Assembly: GCA_023431285.1 (NCBI GenBank)
Contig: JAEYXN010000107.1
Span: 1-30,541 of the forward strand
From: Bacteroidota bacterium
Lineage (GTDB): Bacteria > Bacteroidota > Bacteroidia > Cytophagales > Cyclobacteriaceae
DNA: 30,541 nucleotides
Direction of reading: 5' to 3'
This document shows positions 8,435 through 16,354 of the stretch, piece by piece. Positions within the stretch are counted from its first letter, which is position 1; every line of letters starts with the position of its first letter. Under the pieces are notes generated by a model that had not been told where the DNA came from, did no database searches, and saw only the letters and a list, made by a program, of their open reading frames with translations. The position numbers were made by a program, and so were the translations under genes.

Positions 8435-8734
8435 CTAGCGAACCTTTTTTTTGTTAAGATGAATTACTGATCTTCGGGTCCGCTTATTTCTAACCTGCTG
8501 AATCCGTATTTCAGATCCTGCCTCGAGATCCAGTTTGACGTGGTAGAGATACCATCCTGTATGATCGCCGAATTTGTCGGTAAATCGTTCATGAAGAATA
8601 CTGAAAAGATCGTCTGCCGTAAGGCCCTTCGCCTTCGCTAATTCGTCGAGCATAGCATTCCTGATCTCCTCGTAACTGTCCTTCTTGATTTTGATTCCCA
8701 CCCCTATCGGTGGATTTGTAGTCAAAAACTCCAT
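8435..8734 (-). CDS. Small DUF6958-like protein
   Basis: The 99-residue protein has no signal peptide. The order of a lysine-rich YEEIRNAMLDEL helix, a DDLFSILHERF helix and WYLYHVKLDLEAGSEI recalls the DUF6958 family, small proteins that look like a compact winged helix. The function is unknown. It ends in a basic tail (KRTRRSV and KKKVR). It has no evident link to glycan use, although it sits between the GH95 and GH43 genes. The family match is from memory of the pattern and is moderately sure. Confidence 0.6.
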   Translation of the reverse strand: MEFLTTNPPIGVGIKIKKDSYEEIRNAMLDELAKAKGLTADDLFSILHERFTDKFGDHTGWYLYHVKLDLEAGSEIRIQQVRNKRTRRSVIHLNKKKVR

Positions 8735-9035
8735 GCTGTTTTAATTTTATTGGCTGTAGTATTAAGATTCAATTAACGTTCGGTTTTTTGTTGTCTTCCA
8801 GGGCCCGGGCGTTTAGTTCGGATTGCGATCCATGCGGACACTTTCCGGATGATAGCATTCCGCTAAAATCGCCTCTTAAGTGGGAAAACGTGTTTCAATT
8901 TTTGAACAAAGAGAAGTACTTTTTCGACAGAACGCAGATTGCGGTGCGAGATAGCCCATGGGTTGAATTCGGACTTTGTTTGATGTCCGATTTCGAGAAT
9001 GAAAAGGTAAACTGAAGCAGTAAATTGTCCTCTGA
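8735..9035. other. 301-base spacer without a supportable gene
   Basis: This gap lies between the GH95 stop and the DUF6958-like start. A plus-strand frame (8788-9015) could encode 75 residues from a TTG start, but it has no recognisable motif and no clear promoter or ribosome site. I saw no strong hairpin or repeat. Confidence 0.5.
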
Positions 9036-11498
9036 CTAACGGGCGGTGCGCAGAAAAGTATATGTCATTCCTGGTGAAGTGGGAACGTCGTAGAGGAAAG
9101 TTTCTTCGATGTTCAGGTTGATGACATTGGCTTTAGGTGACACAATGGCATCGGGTGTTTCATCCAGAAAGAAAAATTCATTCTGATTGACACCACTTGC
9201 ATTTGCCAGGTTGTTGCCATCACTTGACTTGAGTTCATTAGGGACACGAAGGCGGAGATTTCCCCCGAGACGAGATTTCACTACAAGCTTTGTAACGACT
9301 CCGTTCTTCCATTCCAACTGAGCGATTTCAAATCCACCTCTTGCGCGCAAACCGGTTACAACGCCGGACCGCCATCGGTCAGGGATCGCCGGAAGGATGT
9401 GGACGCTGCCATCTGCACTCTGCAACAACATCTCTGCAACACCGGAAGTACATCCGAAATTGCCGTCAATCTGAAAGGGCGGATGTGCATCGAATAAATT
9501 ATTATAAGTTCCGCCGCCGCCAGGGTTTGTTCCTACAGGAGTCAGCTGATCTCTGATAAGTTTATAGGCGTGATTTCCGTCGAGCATGCGTGCCCACCAA
9601 TTGACCTTCCACCCCATGCTCCAACCGGTGGAAATATCACCGCGATGGGTTAGTGTCGTACCTGATGCAGCGTGAAGTTGCGGCGTACGGTAAGGTGAAA
9701 TCTGATTGGATGGATATAACCCATACAAATGCGAAATGTGCCTGTGCTCGTCTTTTGGATCGTCAATATCGTCGAGCCATTCCTGCAATTGGCCGTGTTG
9801 CCCAACTTGCATTGGCGGGAGCTGTTTGCGCATAGCCCTAAGGGTATCTGCAAATGCTTTGTCCCGATTGAGAAGTTCGGAAGCGCGAATGGTCGTACTG
9901 AAAATATCGAATACAATTTGATTATCCATAGTGGCACCTGCATCGAGGGAAGTCCCTTCATGAGCTTGCGGTGCATTCTCCGGCGACATTCCCGGGTTTA
10001 CGACGAGCCATGGGTGTTTCGGATGCTGCACCAGGAAGTCAACATAAAACAGTGCAGCGCCTTTCAGGATAGGATATACAGACTCAAGGAATTTTTTGTC
10101 ACCACCGTAAAGATAATGTTCCCAAAGATGTTGACTCAACCATCCTGCGCTGCCGTTCCAGCATCCCCAGAAAGCACCGTCTATCGCACCCGTTACACGC
10201 CAGATATCACTGTTGTGGTGGGCAACCCACCCGCGCGCACCATACATCACACGAGCTGTTTCCTCGCCAGCCTCGGAAAGTTCCTTCACCATTTTCAGGA
10301 ATGGTTCATGGAGCTCCGCCAGATTCGTTTTCTCGGCGGGCCAGTAATTCATTTGTGCATTGATGTTAATCGTGTACTTGCTATCCCATGGCGGACGCAT
10401 TGACGTATTCCAGATCCCCTGGAGGTTTGCTGGTTGTCCTCCCGGCTGAGACGACGAAATGAGAAGATAACGTCCGTACTGAAAGTACACGACTGCGAGT
10501 TGGGGATCGTTGGTATCCCTGAAGTTCTTTAGTTGCTGATCTGTTGGAATATCAGCTGCCACGGACGGTCCAAGATCAAGTTCGACGCGGTTGAAGTATT
10601 TTTGATATTCAGAGATGTGTGATTTCTTTAGGGCATCAAATGATTTTGTGTACGCTTGATCAAGATGCTTCTTTGCCCGTTGCTGATTATCCCCGCTGAT
10701 ATCAAGGTAATTGTTGAAATTGGTTCCTATCGAGATATAGATGGTTACCGCATTCGCTGCTGTCACCACGACTGATGTATCTGTGGTTGTTAGTTTCCCG
10801 CCTTCTGTTTTGATTCTTGAAATGGCAGTAAAGCGTACTTTCCCTTCTACACTCTCATGATCTGTTGTAGTACCTTCGATGGTCAATTCATTGCTTCGGG
10901 CAGATACTTTCGCCCGCGGCTGCGGTGTAGTAAATGCTGCGGAAAACGAAACACTTTTTGTTTTGCTTGCAGTGAGGCGAACTGCGATTACCCTGTCCGT
11001 TAGGGAGGCAATCATCTCACGAACATATTCCACATCACCAACTTTGTAACTCACTTTGGCTACGGCGGTTCTCAGATCGAGATCACGATATAAATTCGCA
11101 GGGTTTTCATGACCCTTGAAACGGAGTTTTAGATTGCCTACAGGCTGGAACATCTGGCCATGGGACTTCGTGGTAATGATGGTTTTACCAACAAGTTGTT
11201 CCGCCTCTTTGTAACGGCCCTCGAATATCATTTTCCTGATTTCCGGAAGAGCTGCCAACGCCTCTGGATTATCGTTTCGGTTCGGACTTCCACTCCAGAC
11301 AGTATGCTCATTCAACTGGACGATTTCCTCATCGGGGTTTCCATAGATCATTGCTCCGAGATGACCATTACCTATCGGAAGGGCATTCTCCCACTTTGTT
11401 CCCGAAGGAGTATTATACCATAGCTTCAATGGTTGCTTATCCTGAGCATGTGCAGTGATCACAATCGTGATGGCGAGAATGAGAGCTATTCTTTTCAT
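9036..11498 (-). CDS. Secreted GH95 alpha-L-fucosidase / alpha-L-galactosidase
   Basis: From the ATG at 11498 the protein is 820 residues with a signal peptide (MKRIALILAITIVITAHAQ). A GTG at 11531 would add 11 residues and hide the signal, so the ATG is preferred. The N-terminal beta-domain has LPIGNGHLGAMIYG and QLNEHTVWSG. The (alpha/alpha)6 barrel carries the GH95 catalytic set: NINAQMNYW (N378, N380, water-holding), NPGMSPEN (E507, acid) and FQIDGNFG (D678, base). Family members cleave terminal alpha-1,2-L-fucose by inversion, and some cleave alpha-L-galactose from complex xylan. It follows the dehydrogenase gene by 38 bases. Which sugar is used cannot be decided by eye. Confidence 0.93.
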   Translation of the reverse strand: MKRIALILAITIVITAHAQDKQPLKLWYNTPSGTKWENALPIGNGHLGAMIYGNPDEEIVQLNEHTVWSGSPNRNDNPEALAALPEIRKMIFEGRYKEAEQLVGKTIITTKSHGQMFQPVGNLKLRFKGHENPANLYRDLDLRTAVAKVSYKVGDVEYVREMIASLTDRVIAVRLTASKTKSVSFSAAFTTPQPRAKVSARSNELTIEGTTTDHESVEGKVRFTAISRIKTEGGKLTTTDTSVVVTAANAVTIYISIGTNFNNYLDISGDNQQRAKKHLDQAYTKSFDALKKSHISEYQKYFNRVELDLGPSVAADIPTDQQLKNFRDTNDPQLAVVYFQYGRYLLISSSQPGGQPANLQGIWNTSMRPPWDSKYTININAQMNYWPAEKTNLAELHEPFLKMVKELSEAGEETARVMYGARGWVAHHNSDIWRVTGAIDGAFWGCWNGSAGWLSQHLWEHYLYGGDKKFLESVYPILKGAALFYVDFLVQHPKHPWLVVNPGMSPENAPQAHEGTSLDAGATMDNQIVFDIFSTTIRASELLNRDKAFADTLRAMRKQLPPMQVGQHGQLQEWLDDIDDPKDEHRHISHLYGLYPSNQISPYRTPQLHAASGTTLTHRGDISTGWSMGWKVNWWARMLDGNHAYKLIRDQLTPVGTNPGGGGTYNNLFDAHPPFQIDGNFGCTSGVAEMLLQSADGSVHILPAIPDRWRSGVVTGLRARGGFEIAQLEWKNGVVTKLVVKSRLGGNLRLRVPNELKSSDGNNLANASGVNQNEFFFLDETPDAIVSPKANVINLNIEETFLYDVPTSPGMTYTFLRTAR

Positions 11499-11536
11499 GG
11501 AGTATAATTTTTGCTGCCGCTGCGTCTTCACTTTTT

Positions 11537-12559
11537 TTATAATTCAATCATCGCTTTCACCACACCTGTCGCGGGATTAAGCCAGTTTTCAAATTGCCCT
11601 GCAACATCATCGAAGCTGGCGCGATGCGTAATGTAAGTCTCCGGGCTGACGAGTTTATTTTTCAATGAAGAAATCACATGCTGGAAGTCTTGCCGTGTTG
11701 CGTTCCTGCTACTCATCAGTGTTCCTTCGCGTTTATGAAATTCAGGATGACTAAAAGCGATGTTGGAGCGTTGGAGACCAATCAAGACATATCTCCCACC
11801 GTGACCCATATATTGAAAAGCATTCTGAATTGCGTTGATGTTGCCCGTTGCGTCGATTACAACGGATGCCATATCCCCATTCGTTATTTCAAGTAGCTGA
11901 TCATAGACATTTTTCTCACCTGCATTAATGGTGTGCGCGACATCCAGGTGTTGTCGGCAAAATGAAAGGCGTTGTTCGTTGATATCGACTGCAATCACTT
12001 TAGCCCCGGCAATCCGGGCAAACTCCATTGTGCCGATTCCAATCGGGCCAGCCCCCACTACTACCACGAACTCACCCGGCTTTACTCCTGCCCTTCTGAT
12101 TCCGTGCGCGCCGATGGCAAGAGGTTCAACAAGCGCCATCGCATCCAATGACAAACCTTCGCTTTGAAGAAGAGATCCTGAAGGGACAGAAAGATATTCA
12201 GTCATCCCCCCGTCAATGTGAACGCCGCACACTTTGATATTGACACAGCAGTTTGGCTTTCCTGTACGACAGGCAAAACAGTCGCCACAGTTGAAATACG
12301 GAATGCACGAAACGATATCGCCGGTTTTGAATCCGTTCAAATCATCTGCCGAGACCAGTTCGCCTGACAATTCATGACCCAATATCCGGGGGTAACTTAG
12401 AAAAGGCTGAGTTCCCTCAAAAGCGTGAAGGTCTGTCCCGCATACGCCGATGCGTTTTATCTTAATGATCGCCCGGCCAGACGTAGCCGACGGTTGGGTT
12501 ACCGTTTGATATTCGAGTTTTCCTGGCGCGCTACAAACCAACGCTTTCATTTCTGTCAT
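11537..12559 (-). CDS. Zinc-dependent medium-chain dehydrogenase, L-galactonate 5-dehydrogenase-like
   Basis: The 340-residue protein is a classic zinc MDR enzyme. The catalytic zinc ligands are C40 (GVCGTDLHAF), H62/E63 (ILGHE) and E145. The structural zinc site is C91, C94, C97 and C105. The Rossmann motif GAGPIGIG begins at 169, and D192 in VDIN favours NAD+. Several blocks, FLSYPRILGHE, GVHIDGGMTEYLSVP and FSHPEFHKREGTLMSSRNAT, closely resemble E. coli LgoD (YjjN), which oxidises L-galactonate to D-tagaturonate. Other sugar-acid or polyol substrates of the L-threonine/sorbitol dehydrogenase group remain possible. It is cytoplasmic and sits directly upstream of the secreted GH95 gene, so the two likely serve one sugar. 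Confidence 0.85.
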   Translation of the reverse strand: MTEMKALVCSAPGKLEYQTVTQPSATSGRAIIKIKRIGVCGTDLHAFEGTQPFLSYPRILGHELSGELVSADDLNGFKTGDIVSCIPYFNCGDCFACRTGKPNCCVNIKVCGVHIDGGMTEYLSVPSGSLLQSEGLSLDAMALVEPLAIGAHGIRRAGVKPGEFVVVVGAGPIGIGTMEFARIAGAKVIAVDINEQRLSFCRQHLDVAHTINAGEKNVYDQLLEITNGDMASVVIDATGNINAIQNAFQYMGHGGRYVLIGLQRSNIAFSHPEFHKREGTLMSSRNATRQDFQHVISSLKNKLVSPETYITHRASFDDVAGQFENWLNPATGVVKAMIEL

Positions 12560-12576
12560 CTTCTTCTAAATGTCTA

Positions 12577-12583
12577 CCTCCTT
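12577..12583 (-). promoter_or_regulatory. Shine-Dalgarno-like AAGGAGG at unusual distance
   Basis: The minus strand reads AAGGAGG 17 bases before the ATG of the dehydrogenase. Strong Shine-Dalgarno sites are rare in Bacteroidota, and this one is further from the start than usual, so its use is doubtful. Its GGAGG core could pair with CCTCC in the neighbouring hairpin. Confidence 0.35.
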
Positions 12584-12592
12584 AATGGCAAA

Positions 12593-12636
12593 CCGGAGGA
12601 TACTATTGTTTCGGAACAAACATAAGCATCCTCCGG
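12593..12636 (-). terminator. Hairpin between carboxylesterase and dehydrogenase genes
   Basis: A perfect 9-base stem (12593-12601 with 12628-12636) encloses an inner 5-base stem with a TCGG loop (12606-12610 with 12615-12619). It lies 17 bases past the carboxylesterase stop. No long T tract follows, so it could be a weak terminator, an RNA-stability element or an attenuator for the dehydrogenase/GH95 pair. Confidence 0.55.
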
Positions 12637-12653
12637 ATCAAAACTGCCGAGAG

Positions 12654-14231
12654 TTATTTAAGAGGTTTAATAAACTGCATCAATTCCCTGTCGTGGTTAT
12701 TGACGATCTTGCATTCATTGTCAAAATACATCGTAGCGCCATTGGCTGCGGTATAAGGCTCCCACTGTGGTAGTTTACCTTCAACGTTAGGGTTACCCGT
12801 CTTGGCAAAATTCAGCCATACAGAGCTCATCTTATCTGCAAGCGCCCAGGCCTCTTCCGAAGTTCCTGTCCAGTCGGATCTGAGTTCAAGATTCAGGAAG
12901 GCAAGAGGAATGTCCAGTCCATGAAACGATCCGCGTGAATAGTTATCAACAGGACTCTTCCATGCGAGGAAGTAACTATAAACCGGTGCGCTGGATTGTG
13001 CAGCCCACGCGTCAGCAGTTCGGATGGTAAATGGCCGGAATGTCGTATCAATAGAAACCAGGTCTTGTGGTGTAAAATCAGGATACGTTTTCTTATACAG
13101 GGCAACGAATTGGTCTGTCCGTCCCTTGTAAAGTTTGCGTAATCTCTCTTTTGCCTGTTCGAGTGTGAGGTCCTTCTCACCGTAAGCCGTACGAACCAAC
13201 TCGTTTAAAGTTGTTCCGATCATAATAGGAATACCATTTGAGATGCTTGCAAACCCTGGCGAAAATGGCTGCTGAAGAAGAGTCTCTCCATCAGCGGAAG
13301 GAGCAAATCCAAACATGGTTGGTGATCCCGGCATACGGGGACCATTGATCGCTTGAATTGCATCATTCCCTGCCTTCACCAGTCTGTGATAGTCAACTGT
13401 GTCGAGCTTCTCCACCTCATCCGGGGAGACGCCAAGATTCTTCAGAACAGCCAATCCCAGGGCTTGAGATTTCTCTTTTGTCATTACGTTAAGAAGAGTT
13501 CCGCTCTGGATAATCGCTTTGTGAAAGAGTCCTTTGGCCGAAGGCATGCATAACAGTGTTCCGACCTTCCCTCCTCCACCCGATTCTCCGAAGATGGTAA
13601 CGTCGGCAGGATTACCGCCGAATTTTTCTATGTTGTTCTTCACCCATTCGAGGGATTTCACAACGTCAAGAATACCTGCGTTCGCAGATTGTGCATACTT
13701 TGGGTTCGCGCCAGAAAGATCCAGAAATCCAAGTATGTTGAGTCGATGGTTCACTGAAACAACGACAACATCTCCTTTCTTTGCGAGGGCCTTTCCATCT
13801 GTCATGGGGTCGCTGCTGCTACCAACATGAAAACCACCTCCATGCAACCAAACCATCACTGGTCTTTTCTTTCCATCTGAAATTCCTTTTGTCCAAACAT
13901 TGAGGTTGAATAACTCCTTTTCATTCATAAGGGAGTCATTGATCCAAGCTACAACCTGTTTTGCTACAGGACCGAACTCGGTACATTCACGAACGCCATC
14001 CCATTTATCAGGATCCTGCGGGGGCATAAACCTTTCCGCACTGGCGTAAGGAATCCCTTTGAAGATATGAACACTGTCTTCGGTTGTGCCGGAGATATTT
14101 CCAAACGTCGTCCTGACAGAAGAAGCCGATGATGATGACGACTCCTGTTCTTTGTTATCCTTGCTACAGGCTTGGAACAGAAATCCGACAATAATAAGGT
14201 AGTTGATACTTGTGGTGAAGATACGTCTCAT
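12654..14231 (-). CDS. Type-B carboxylesterase lipoprotein
   Basis: The 525-residue protein starts with a lipoprotein signal (FLFQAC, lipid-bearing C22) followed by a Ser-rich linker. The alpha/beta-hydrolase core has the oxyanion-hole HGGGF (130-134), the nucleophile in FGESGGGG (S217), an acid in TTLNELVRT (E344) and the His in FHGLDIPLAF (H437). This is the full type-B carboxylesterase triad. It would hydrolyse ester bonds at the cell envelope, perhaps acetyl, methyl or aromatic esters on a glycan; the substrate is unknown. It is 61 bases downstream of another hydrolase gene and is followed by a hairpin, so it may end one transcript segment. Confidence 0.92.
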   Translation of the reverse strand: MRRIFTTSINYLIIVGFLFQACSKDNKEQESSSSSASSVRTTFGNISGTTEDSVHIFKGIPYASAERFMPPQDPDKWDGVRECTEFGPVAKQVVAWINDSLMNEKELFNLNVWTKGISDGKKRPVMVWLHGGGFHVGSSSDPMTDGKALAKKGDVVVVSVNHRLNILGFLDLSGANPKYAQSANAGILDVVKSLEWVKNNIEKFGGNPADVTIFGESGGGGKVGTLLCMPSAKGLFHKAIIQSGTLLNVMTKEKSQALGLAVLKNLGVSPDEVEKLDTVDYHRLVKAGNDAIQAINGPRMPGSPTMFGFAPSADGETLLQQPFSPGFASISNGIPIMIGTTLNELVRTAYGEKDLTLEQAKERLRKLYKGRTDQFVALYKKTYPDFTPQDLVSIDTTFRPFTIRTADAWAAQSSAPVYSYFLAWKSPVDNYSRGSFHGLDIPLAFLNLELRSDWTGTSEEAWALADKMSSVWLNFAKTGNPNVEGKLPQWEPYTAANGATMYFDNECKIVNNHDRELMQFIKPLK

Positions 14232-14292
14232 TGAAGAGGAGTTGCTTGTGAATTAATGTTGAGAGAATTGATAATGAAGGATGACCTCCATT

Positions 14293-15219
14293 TTACTTAA
14301 TATTCTTGCTATCTACCTTCCAGTTAGCATCTTTCGACAGACCTGGAGGGTTTCCTGTAAACATCTTACCGGCCTCTTTATCATTTTTCAGCTGCCATTT
14401 GAACCATGCTGTTGCTACAGTGGCAAATTCACCTCCATGCGGTCTTCCATAAGTGCCCCCGTGACCAACATCCATATTCGCTGCGAACACGGGTACATGG
14501 TTGATGCGTTTGAAATCATCCATACCATTGTTATAAGCGATATCGGATTCTCCACCGAGAAGATAGAGAGTTGGTGTGTGAATCTTCGAAATCTGGTCTT
14601 TGGTTACCTGTGGCATCCCTGGCATTCCTCCATTTGGAGTTGGAAGAATTCCACTGTTACAGATTACAAGCGTAGAGATGCGGGGATCACCAGCATTTTC
14701 AAGCGCCTGAAGTCCTCCGCAGGACATCCCGCTTATAGCAATTTTTTTGGTGTCAATTTTATCGAAGTATGGACTTGTTTTATCGCTGCTCTGTTTGATC
14801 GCCCATTCGATAGCGTCAATCATCTGCGAAGAAGTAGATCTGTCGCGGGTCTTCTCACCTTCCTGTGGTATCGGACCTAATGCAATGACGAAGAACCCGT
14901 GAGAAGCAACTTCCGATAAGAAATTAACGTGTTCCCATGGAGAGTTAGCGCAGGCCCCATTGCCCCAGACGATAATCGGAAGTTTTGCTTTCTTCGTCGC
15001 AGCATTTAAGTCTGTCGGCTTGAATACAGTGTGCGTAGGCAGAGAAGATTCTGTTAACATTATTGCTTTGAACGGGCCGGTTCCTCCATCCTCTACGACT
15101 CTAGAGGTAACGGATGGGGTATTCGCTGCATTCTGGGCAGACGCAGGGGTCGTACAGCAAAGGGCGCCTATCATCAGTAAAACGATTGATGTGTAAATTC
15201 TTCTCATCGACGATTGCAT
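14293..15219 (-). CDS. Secreted alpha/beta hydrolase (dienelactone hydrolase/PET-hydrolase-like)
   Basis: The 308-residue protein has a signal peptide ending PASA-QN near residue 28. An internal ATG at 15207 (MRRIYTSIV) is an equally good start. The fold markers are LPIIVWGNGAC (oxyanion region), SGMSCGG with the nucleophile S166, D226 in GGESDIAY, and H253 in VGHGG. The Cys next to the nucleophile is unusual but keeps GxSxG intact. Family members act as extracellular esterases or lipases. It is the third of four consecutive hydrolase genes. A large hairpin separates it from the preceding gene. Confidence 0.85.
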   Translation of the reverse strand: MQSSMRRIYTSIVLLMIGALCCTTPASAQNAANTPSVTSRVVEDGGTGPFKAIMLTESSLPTHTVFKPTDLNAATKKAKLPIIVWGNGACANSPWEHVNFLSEVASHGFFVIALGPIPQEGEKTRDRSTSSQMIDAIEWAIKQSSDKTSPYFDKIDTKKIAISGMSCGGLQALENAGDPRISTLVICNSGILPTPNGGMPGMPQVTKDQISKIHTPTLYLLGGESDIAYNNGMDDFKRINHVPVFAANMDVGHGGTYGRPHGGEFATVATAWFKWQLKNDKEAGKMFTGNPPGLSKDANWKVDSKNIK

Positions 15220-15253
15220 TATGTTTTGGATTGATCTGAATTGTTAATAGATA

Positions 15254-15317
15254 CTTCAATTTTCGTGACGGCCCGATCGGCGTTATCGGTCCTTGTCGGA
15301 GCCGTCACGAATTGAAG
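15254..15317 (-). repeat. Long inverted repeat with nested hairpin between two hydrolase genes
   Basis: Arms of 19 and 17 bases (15254-15272 and 15301-15317) pair over 17 bases with only a TT bulge at 15262-15263. A second perfect 5-base stem lies inside (15273-15277 with 15285-15289). It sits in a 128-base spacer, 30 bases past the stop of the upstream gene at 15348. It lacks a T tract, so it may be an RNA-processing or stability element as well as a terminator. Confidence 0.7.
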
Positions 15318-15347
15318 ACTGTTTTTTGTTTTGAAAACAGGATGTTC

Positions 15348-16295
15348 TTATTTCTTTCCTTTGACGAGGAATTTATTCACGTCCAGCCAATGGATGAATG
15401 CATCGAACCATTTGTTGCTGGTACGATCAGGGTTTCCAAGACCGAAACCATGACCACCATTTTGATACAGGTGAAGCTCTACAGGAACTTTGGCTTTGAA
15501 CCATGATTCAACTACGCCAAACTGACCACCGAAAAGAAAGTCATCTGTCGCGATCGCGTTAAACATAGGAGGAGCATTCTTCGGCACTTCAACAGGGCCC
15601 ATACCCCCGTAGATGATCCCGATGAAATCAAGATCCATAACTTTAGAGTTGAGCGTGCTGTGCATTGTAAGTCCGGCTCCTGCAGAGAAACCAATCATAC
15701 CCAGGCGGGCAGTATCAACACCCCATTCTTTCGCGCGGCTGATGATCATCTTGTACGCGGCTTCTGCATCGGCGAGTTGGTTTGAGAGATCAGGACGCGG
15801 AGGACGAGGCGCATCTTCCTTCGGTGCATCCGCAGGTCGAGGTGTTACAGATGCAAAAGTACGGTTCATTGTTTCCTTAAAATCATCCAACGATTCGGGT
15901 GTTGGATGAAGACGATATTTAAGCACGAATGCTGCTATACCGCGCTCATTCAGCGCTTGCGCAACTTCCCAGCCTTCGTTGCCCATAGACAACCAACGGA
16001 AACCACCTCCGGGCGCTACAATGACGGCAGCACCGTTTGCCTTACCGGCTTTAGGAATAAAAGGCGTCAGCGTTGCTTTGGTGATGTTGCGAGCCATTGG
16101 ATCGCCCCATTGACGGAACCACGTTTCCTTTGCAGGCTGGTTTTCTACACCACCTGTGTTCAACGGAATTGCATTGGGCTCAGGAGGAGCATCCATTGGA
16201 TACATCGTTCCATCCTGTGCCACAGCCATGGAAGAAATGAAGAGGAAACCGCTGAGGGCGGCGAACTTCAAATTTGTAGTGAGGTTATCTAGCAT
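15348..16295 (-). CDS. Secreted alpha/beta hydrolase, acetyl-xylan-esterase-like
   Basis: The 315-residue protein has an N-terminal signal (cleavage likely at AVA-Q, near 26). It carries VIVAPGGGFRWLS (oxyanion loop, 91-103), GFSAGAG with the nucleophile S204, an acid at D251 or D252, and H282 in NGGHGFGLG. The layout matches BD-FAE/Axe-type esterases that deacylate xylan or other plant polymers. An insert rich in Pro and charged residues (about 150-170) precedes the nucleophile helix. It lies 59 bases after the CE1-type gene. Confidence 0.88.
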   Translation of the reverse strand: MLDNLTTNLKFAALSGFLFISSMAVAQDGTMYPMDAPPEPNAIPLNTGGVENQPAKETWFRQWGDPMARNITKATLTPFIPKAGKANGAAVIVAPGGGFRWLSMGNEGWEVAQALNERGIAAFVLKYRLHPTPESLDDFKETMNRTFASVTPRPADAPKEDAPRPPRPDLSNQLADAEAAYKMIISRAKEWGVDTARLGMIGFSAGAGLTMHSTLNSKVMDLDFIGIIYGGMGPVEVPKNAPPMFNAIATDDFLFGGQFGVVESWFKAKVPVELHLYQNGGHGFGLGNPDRTSNKWFDAFIHWLDVNKFLVKGKK

Positions 16296-16354
16296 GATGT
16301 GATCGTTTATTTAGTGGAGTTTTATTAAGGGTAGATGATATGCGTATTGGTTGT

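Noticed and set aside
8788..9015. 75-codon plus-strand frame in the GH95/DUF6958 spacer
   Set aside because: It has a TTG start, no recognisable motif, no clear promoter and the opposite orientation to all neighbours. A real small gene cannot be excluded but is not supported.
9729..10403. 224-codon plus-strand frame opposite GH95
   Set aside because: The minus-strand GH95 frame across the same bases carries the conserved family motifs, so this is an antisense shadow.
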